Assembly: GCA_022448005.1 (NCBI GenBank)
Contig: JAKUTK010000005.1
Coordinates: 89,294 to 153,293, forward strand
DNA from: Pseudomonas sp.
Lineage (GTDB): Bacteria > Pseudomonadota > Gammaproteobacteria > Pseudomonadales > Pseudomonadaceae
Direction of reading: 5' to 3'
DNA: 64,000 bases
Shown: positions 59,514-64,000 of the stretch, one piece after another
Position numbering within the stretch: position 1 is the stretch's first letter
How the letters are laid out: the number at the start of each line of letters is the position of its first letter
The notes under the pieces: generated by a model
The model's database searches: none
Seen by the model: only the letters and a program-made list of their open reading frames with translations
What the model was told of the DNA's origin: nothing
Program-made: the position numbers and the translations under genes

Positions 59514-60881
59514 ATGAGTCAAGATCGCGAAACCATCGCTGCCGTCGCCACCGCACCAGGTCGTGGTGGGATCGGCGTAGTGCGCGTTTCCGGCCCCCGA
59601 GCCAAAGCCGTCGCGATCACGCTTAGCGGTCGCGAGCCGGTTCCAAGACATGCCCACTACGGCCCCTTCCATGCCGATGATGGTGAAGTGATCGATGAGG
59701 GGTTGATGCTGTTCTTCCCAGGCCCCCACTCGTTTACCGGCGAAGATGTTCTGGAACTTCAGGGGCATGGCGGCCCGGTGGTCATGGACATGCTATTGCA
59801 GCGTTGCGTAGAGCTCGGCATCCGGCCGGCTCGCCCCGGCGAGTTCAGCGAACGAGCGTTCCTCAACGACAAGCTGGACCTGGCCCAGGCAGAGGCGATC
59901 GCTGACCTCATCGAAGCGAGCTCAGCGCAAGCGGCACGCAATGCTGTGCGCTCCCTTCAGGGGGACTTCTCCCGGCGCGTGCATCACCTCACCGAAAGCC
60001 TGGTGCAGTTGCGCATTTACGTCGAAGCGGCGATCGATTTTCCAGAGGAGGAAATCGATTTCCTCGCAGACGGCCGAGTGCTATCGCTGCTTGAGCAACT
60101 TCGCGCCGAGTTATCCACAGTTCTCCGGGAGGCAGGGCAGGGCGCACTGCTGCGTGAAGGCATGAATGTAGTCATTGCAGGCCGACCCAACGCCGGCAAA
60201 TCGAGCTTGCTCAATGCCCTGGCAGGGCGTGAGGCGGCAATCGTGACCGACATTGCCGGCACCACGAGAGATCTACTCAAAGAGCATATCCAGATTGATG
60301 GAATGCCGTTGCACATCGTTGATACTGCCGGGCTGCGTGATACGCAGGATCAGGTGGAACGAATCGGCGTGGATCGGGCCATCAAGGCCATAGAGGATGC
60401 CGACCGGGTACTGCTGGTGGTCGACGCGAGTGCGGCGTCTGCTAATGATGATGAAGCCCGGTGGCCGGGTTTACTTCTGGCCAGACCCGACCCGGCGAAG
60501 ACCACGGTGATTCGTAACAAGGCCGACATTACGGGTGACGCCGTCAGTATTTCAGTCGACCCAGATGGGCATACCACGCTCAGCCTGTCGGCACGCTCAG
60601 GTGACGGGCTTGAATTGCTCCGTGGGCATCTCAAGCACTGCATGGGCTATGACCAGACCGCGGAGAGTGCATTTAGCGCAAGACGTAGGCACCTGGACGC
60701 ACTGCGCAAGGCTGCCGATCACCTTGACCATGGCCATTCTCAACTAACGCTGGCTGGCGCGGGTGAGCTCCTGGCTGAGGACCTTCGTCAAGCCCAGCAA
60801 GCACTTGGCGAAATCACTGGCGCGTTCAGTTCCGATGATTTACTGGGCCGCATCTTCTCCAGCTTCTGCATCGGCAAATAG
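59514..60881 (+). CDS. mnmE: tRNA uridine-5-carboxymethylaminomethyl modification GTPase MnmE
   Basis: 455 residues from ATG 59514 (GGGAGA upstream; a TTG before it is also possible). GTPase that with MnmG modifies U34 of several tRNAs. The formyl-THF-binding N-domain is about 1-120. The G domain has [12 protein letters not shown] (about 223-234), DTAGLRD (about 270-276) and NKAD (about 338-341). The C-terminus FCIGK holds the essential Cys. Partner mnmG lies downstream after a 604-base gap. Confidence 0.96.
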   Translation: MSQDRETIAAVATAPGRGGIGVVRVSGPRAKAVAITLSGREPVPRHAHYGPFHADDGEVIDEGLMLFFPGPHSFTGEDVLELQGHGGPVVMDMLLQRCVELGIRPARPGEFSERAFLNDKLDLAQAEAIADLIEASSAQAARNAVRSLQGDFSRRVHHLTESLVQLRIYVEAAIDFPEEEIDFLADGRVLSLLEQLRAELSTVLREAGQGALLREGMNVVIAGRPNAGKSSLLNALAGREAAIVTDIAGTTRDLLKEHIQIDGMPLHIVDTAGLRDTQDQVERIGVDRAIKAIEDADRVLLVVDASAASANDDEARWPGLLLARPDPAKTTVIRNKADITGDAVSISVDPDGHTTLSLSARSGDGLELLRGHLKHCMGYDQTAESAFSARRRHLDALRKAADHLDHGHSQLTLAGAGELLAEDLRQAQQALGEITGAFSSDDLLGRIFSSFCIGK

Positions 60882-61485
60882 TCAGTCCGTAGCCACGCCG
60901 TGGCGTTCAAACCTCCCCTGAGCGCTATCCGGCCCTGAGGCGGCTCGACTTCCCGCAGCCGTCCTCGGACGTTCAAGTTCAACGTCGCCCCTCCCGTCGG
61001 AGAGCCTGTCCGCCTGTTTGCCTAAAAGCTTCCATGCCTGCCGTTTTATTTTCTTTCAGTGCAGCGTATGGGGCCGTTCTGCCTCTAGTAGCGGCACCTA
61101 AGCTCTGTGGAAAACCGCGGGTGAGCTCAGTCAATAAGCGGTGCGTAAAGCGACCGCTGCTGCCGCCTGTGGATAAACACCCATTTCATGCACAGGGTGT
61201 CAACCGGACTTACACCGTTTTTACGCCAGCTGAACACAATGTTTCTTTTGGCTGTAGCCCATATTTAACAGGCGTCTCAGCGTTCTATCCACAGATTCAC
61301 GCTGCATATTTATAAACATAAAAATAAGCTTTAAATCATTTCTCTTCTTTTATCTCTTAAGGGCTAGTCCTGAGCGAGCAGCGCTGAGGCTGGTCATTTT
61401 TTGTCCAAAGGCCTTCTTTCGCGCTCTCCTAGTGCCTATACTGGCGAGCTTCCTGAGACTCAACCAAACAGGCACGAGGTGCGTG
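60882..61485. other. Second DnaA-box region (mnmE/mnmG gap)
   Basis: 604 bases without a supported gene. TGTGGAAAA at 61105-61113 (reverse of TTTTCCACA) and TGTGGATAA at 61168-61176 match the DnaA-box consensus. CTATCCACA at 61285-61293 has one mismatch. A strongly AT-rich stretch runs from about 61300 to 61365 (ATTTATAAACATAAAAATAA near its start). The layout (boxes followed by AT-rich DNA) is that of an origin or an origin-accessory locus. The gap also carries the mnmG promoter. Confidence 0.6.
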
Positions 61486-63378
61486 GTGGATTTCCCTTCC
61501 CGTTTTGACGTCATCGTTATCGGCGGCGGCCATGCCGGTACCGAAGCTGCGCTAGCAGCCGCTCGAATCGGCGTAAAAACACTCTTGCTGACCCACAATG
61601 TGGAAACGCTGGGGCAGATGAGCTGCAATCCAGCCATTGGCGGCATCGGCAAGAGTCATTTGGTGAAGGAAATCGACGCCCTCGGTGGCGTCATGGCAAC
61701 TGCTACCGACCGGAGCGGCATTCAATTCCGAGTGCTCAACAGCCGCAAAGGGCCAGCCGTACGGGCAACCCGCGCTCAGGCCGATCGAGTTTTGTACAAG
61801 GCTGCTGTCCGCGAAGTGTTGGAAAACCAGCCGAACCTGTGGATATTTCAACAGGCAGCCGACGACCTGATCGTTGAGTCCGATCAGGTCAAGGGTGTCG
61901 TTACCCAGATGGGACTGCGCTTCTTCGCTGAATCGGTTGTTCTCACAACCGGCACTTTCCTTGGTGGACTTATCCACATCGGTTTGCAGAATTACTCTGG
62001 CGGCAGGGCCGGCGATCCCCCTTCGATAGCGTTGGCCAAACGTTTACGCGAGCTACCCCTGCGGGTTGGCCGTCTGAAGACCGGAACGCCTCCTCGAATC
62101 GATGGACGCAGCGTCGATTTTTCAATGATGACCGAGCAACCAGGCGATACGCCGATTCCTCCCATGTCGTTTCTGGGTGAGGCAACGCAGCATCCGCGGC
62201 AGGTGAGTTGCTGGATCACGCACACCAACGCTCGCACTCACGAAATCATCGCCGCCAACCTTGATCGATCGCCAATGTATTCAGGCCTTATCGAGGGGGT
62301 CGGCCCGCGCTACTGCCCGTCGATTGAGGACAAGATTCATCGTTTCGCCGACAAGGACAGCCATCAGGTCTTTATCGAGCCGGAAGGCCTGACGACCCAT
62401 GAGCTCTATCCGAACGGCATCTCGACCTCGTTGCCCTTTGACGTGCAGCTGCAGATCGTTCAAAGCATTCGTGGCATGGAGCAGGCGCACATCGTGCGGC
62501 CAGGCTACGCCATCGAATACGACTATTTCGATCCGCGTGATCTGAAATACAGCCTGGAAACCAAAGTGATTGGTGGGCTGTTCTTCGCCGGGCAGATCAA
62601 CGGCACTACCGGTTACGAAGAGGCGGGCGCACAGGGGTTGCTCGCGGGAGCCAACGCTGCGCTGCGCGCCAAAGGGTTGGACAGCTGGTGTCCTCGTCGG
62701 GACGAGGCGTATCTCGGCGTACTGGTCGATGATCTGATCACGCTCGGGACGCAAGAGCCGTACCGTATGTTCACATCGCGCGCCGAATACCGGCTGATTC
62801 TGCGCGAGGACAACGCCGATTTGCGGTTGACCGAAAAAGGGCGCGAATTGGGCTTGGTCGACGATGTACGCTGGGCTGCGTTCGAACGCAAGCGCGAGAG
62901 CATCGTGCAGGAAGAACAACGCCTCAAAGTCACCTGGGTTCGCCCGGGAACCGAGCAGGGCGATGCGATCGCCAGGCGATTCGGGACCCCGCTCACCCAT
63001 GAGTACAACCTGCTGAACCTCCTGGCTCGGCCGGAAATCGATTATCGGGGCCTCATGCAGCTCACCGGCGGCGGAGCTGAAGATCCGCAGGTTGCCGAGC
63101 AGGTTGAGATCAAGACCAAATATGCCGGTTACATCGACCGTCAGCAGGAGGAGATCCTCCGCTTGCGTGCCAGCGAATCCATCGTGCTGCCAGCTGAGCT
63201 GGATTACTCGGGCATATCCGGACTTTCCAAGGAGATCCAGCACAAGCTTTCCCAGGCACGGCCTGAAACCCTTGGGCAAGCCTCTCGGATTCCGGGTGTC
63301 ACGCCGGCCGCGGTGTCACTACTCATGATTCATCTGAAGAAGCGTAGCGCTGGGCAAAAGCTGGAGCAGAGTGCTTGA
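61486..63378 (+). CDS. mnmG: tRNA uridine-5-carboxymethylaminomethyl modification enzyme MnmG
   Basis: 630 residues from the GTG at 61486 (GAGGT five bases upstream), giving the family start [21 protein letters not shown]-binding partner of MnmE. The FAD loop [17 protein letters not shown] is at about 13-29. YCPSIEDK (about 276-283) carries one active-site Cys. Ends LEQSA, as in P. aeruginosa. The stop overlaps the rsmG start by one base (TGATG). Confidence 0.96.
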   Translation: MDFPSRFDVIVIGGGHAGTEAALAAARIGVKTLLLTHNVETLGQMSCNPAIGGIGKSHLVKEIDALGGVMATATDRSGIQFRVLNSRKGPAVRATRAQADRVLYKAAVREVLENQPNLWIFQQAADDLIVESDQVKGVVTQMGLRFFAESVVLTTGTFLGGLIHIGLQNYSGGRAGDPPSIALAKRLRELPLRVGRLKTGTPPRIDGRSVDFSMMTEQPGDTPIPPMSFLGEATQHPRQVSCWITHTNARTHEIIAANLDRSPMYSGLIEGVGPRYCPSIEDKIHRFADKDSHQVFIEPEGLTTHELYPNGISTSLPFDVQLQIVQSIRGMEQAHIVRPGYAIEYDYFDPRDLKYSLETKVIGGLFFAGQINGTTGYEEAGAQGLLAGANAALRAKGLDSWCPRRDEAYLGVLVDDLITLGTQEPYRMFTSRAEYRLILREDNADLRLTEKGRELGLVDDVRWAAFERKRESIVQEEQRLKVTWVRPGTEQGDAIARRFGTPLTHEYNLLNLLARPEIDYRGLMQLTGGGAEDPQVAEQVEIKTKYAGYIDRQQEEILRLRASESIVLPAELDYSGISGLSKEIQHKLSQARPETLGQASRIPGVTPAAVSLLMIHLKKRSAGQKLEQSA

Positions 63379-64000
63379 TGGCTATGGAACCGCTCGATCA
63401 TGCCGATGAGCTCAGGTGCGGGGCGTTGCAGTTGGGGCTCGACCTGAGCGGCGCTCAGCAACAGCAGCTGATGGCTTATCTCGCACTGCTGAACAAGTGG
63501 AACAAAGCTTACAATCTGACCGCTGTACGCGACCCCGCCGAAATGGTGTCAAGGCACCTGCTCGACAGCCTGAGTGTAGTGCTACACGCCGAGCAGGGCG
63601 GTGCACGCTGGCTCGATGTTGGCAGCGGAGGGGGGATGCCTGGCATTCCTCTGGCGATCATGTTTCCCGAGCGCAACTTCACCCTGCTCGACTCCAACGG
63701 CAAGAAGACCCGCTTTCTCACCCAGGTAAAGCTGGAGTTGAAACTCGCCAATGTGGATGTTGTCCACAGCCGCGTCGAGCAGTTCAGACCGCAGCAGCCG
63801 TTCACTGATATCACCTCGCGAGCGTTCAGCTCGCTAGAGGATTTTGCCAACTGGACTCGCCATCTCGGCGATAAGGATTCCCGCTGGCTAGCCATGAAAG
63901 GCGTGCAACCGGACGATGAGCTTCAGGCGCTTCCGACGGACTTCCAGCTGCAGAGCTGTGTAGTACTCAAGGTTCCAGGTTGCCAAGGGCAACGCCATCT
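63378..64000 (+). CDS. rsmG: 16S rRNA (guanine-527) methyltransferase RsmG (cut by window edge)
   Basis: The frame runs from the ATG at 63378 to the end of the window without a stop, covering about 207 of the usual 215 or so residues. SAM loop [17 protein letters not shown] (about 75-91), [15 protein letters not shown] (about 46-60) and [13 protein letters not shown] (about 146-158) are RsmG hallmarks. Coupled to mnmG by one-base overlap. Methylates G527 of 16S rRNA. parA and parB usually follow, off the right edge. Confidence 0.94.
   Translation, partial: MAMEPLDHADELRCGALQLGLDLSGAQQQQLMAYLALLNKWNKAYNLTAVRDPAEMVSRHLLDSLSVVLHAEQGGARWLDVGSGGGMPGIPLAIMFPERNFTLLDSNGKKTRFLTQVKLELKLANVDVVHSRVEQFRPQQPFTDITSRAFSSLEDFANWTRHLGDKDSRWLAMKGVQPDDELQALPTDFQLQSCVVLKVPGCQGQRH

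Overview
The window is a GC-rich gammaproteobacterial chromosome segment, almost certainly from the Pseudomonas stutzeri group (Stutzerimonas). Three things point there: the gene order on both sides of dnaA/rpmH is the Pseudomonas order, there is a 689-residue trehalose synthase of the kind known from P. stutzeri, and the integron attC sites are of a P. stutzeri-like type. The right end is the chromosomal origin region and the left end is accessory DNA.

Bases 1-8100 hold small accessory genes: the end of an MFS transporter, pnuC, a hipBA toxin-antitoxin pair behind a promoter framed by palindromic operators, an orphan membrane protein between two copies of a repeat, an AraC regulator with a cupin, two coupled unknown genes, and DUF1993 and ACT-domain proteins. 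Bases 8127-11731 are an AT-rich cassette array without an integrase (a CALIN). It has four attC sites plus one attC-like site at its upstream edge. Its cassettes encode an AAA/STAND-like ATPase, a 73-residue membrane peptide, an HNH protein and a short 54-residue ORF. One cassette appears to be empty.

Bases 11820-25600 carry a PIG3-type quinone oxidoreductase, two paralogous hybrid histidine kinases either side of a DUF2934 gene, a divergent GAF/degenerate GGDEF/EAL phosphodiesterase, a frameshifted HExxH protein gene, treS, pbpG, a DUF883 gene and a Rossmann-like protein. Bases 25613-36716 are conserved housekeeping: aroE, hemF, qor, tsaC, dprA, tsaP, def-fmt-rsmB-trkA, and yhhQ, which is preceded by a preQ1-I riboswitch. 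Bases 36913-41817 hold a MocR regulator divergent from an ehuBCDA (hydroxy)ectoine uptake operon.

Bases 41883-48540 contain TPR and PilZ genes, lpxL, tag and glyQ-glyS-gmhB-plsC. ahpF lies between plsC and gyrB. The origin block follows. Reading left are gyrB, recF, dnaN and dnaA, and reading right are rpmH-rnpA-yidD-yidC, mnmE and mnmG-rsmG (the last cut by the window edge). There are three parS sites near gyrB/recF. DnaA-box clusters lie in two gaps, dnaA/rpmH and mnmE/mnmG. No tRNA, rRNA, CRISPR array or intact insertion sequence was seen.
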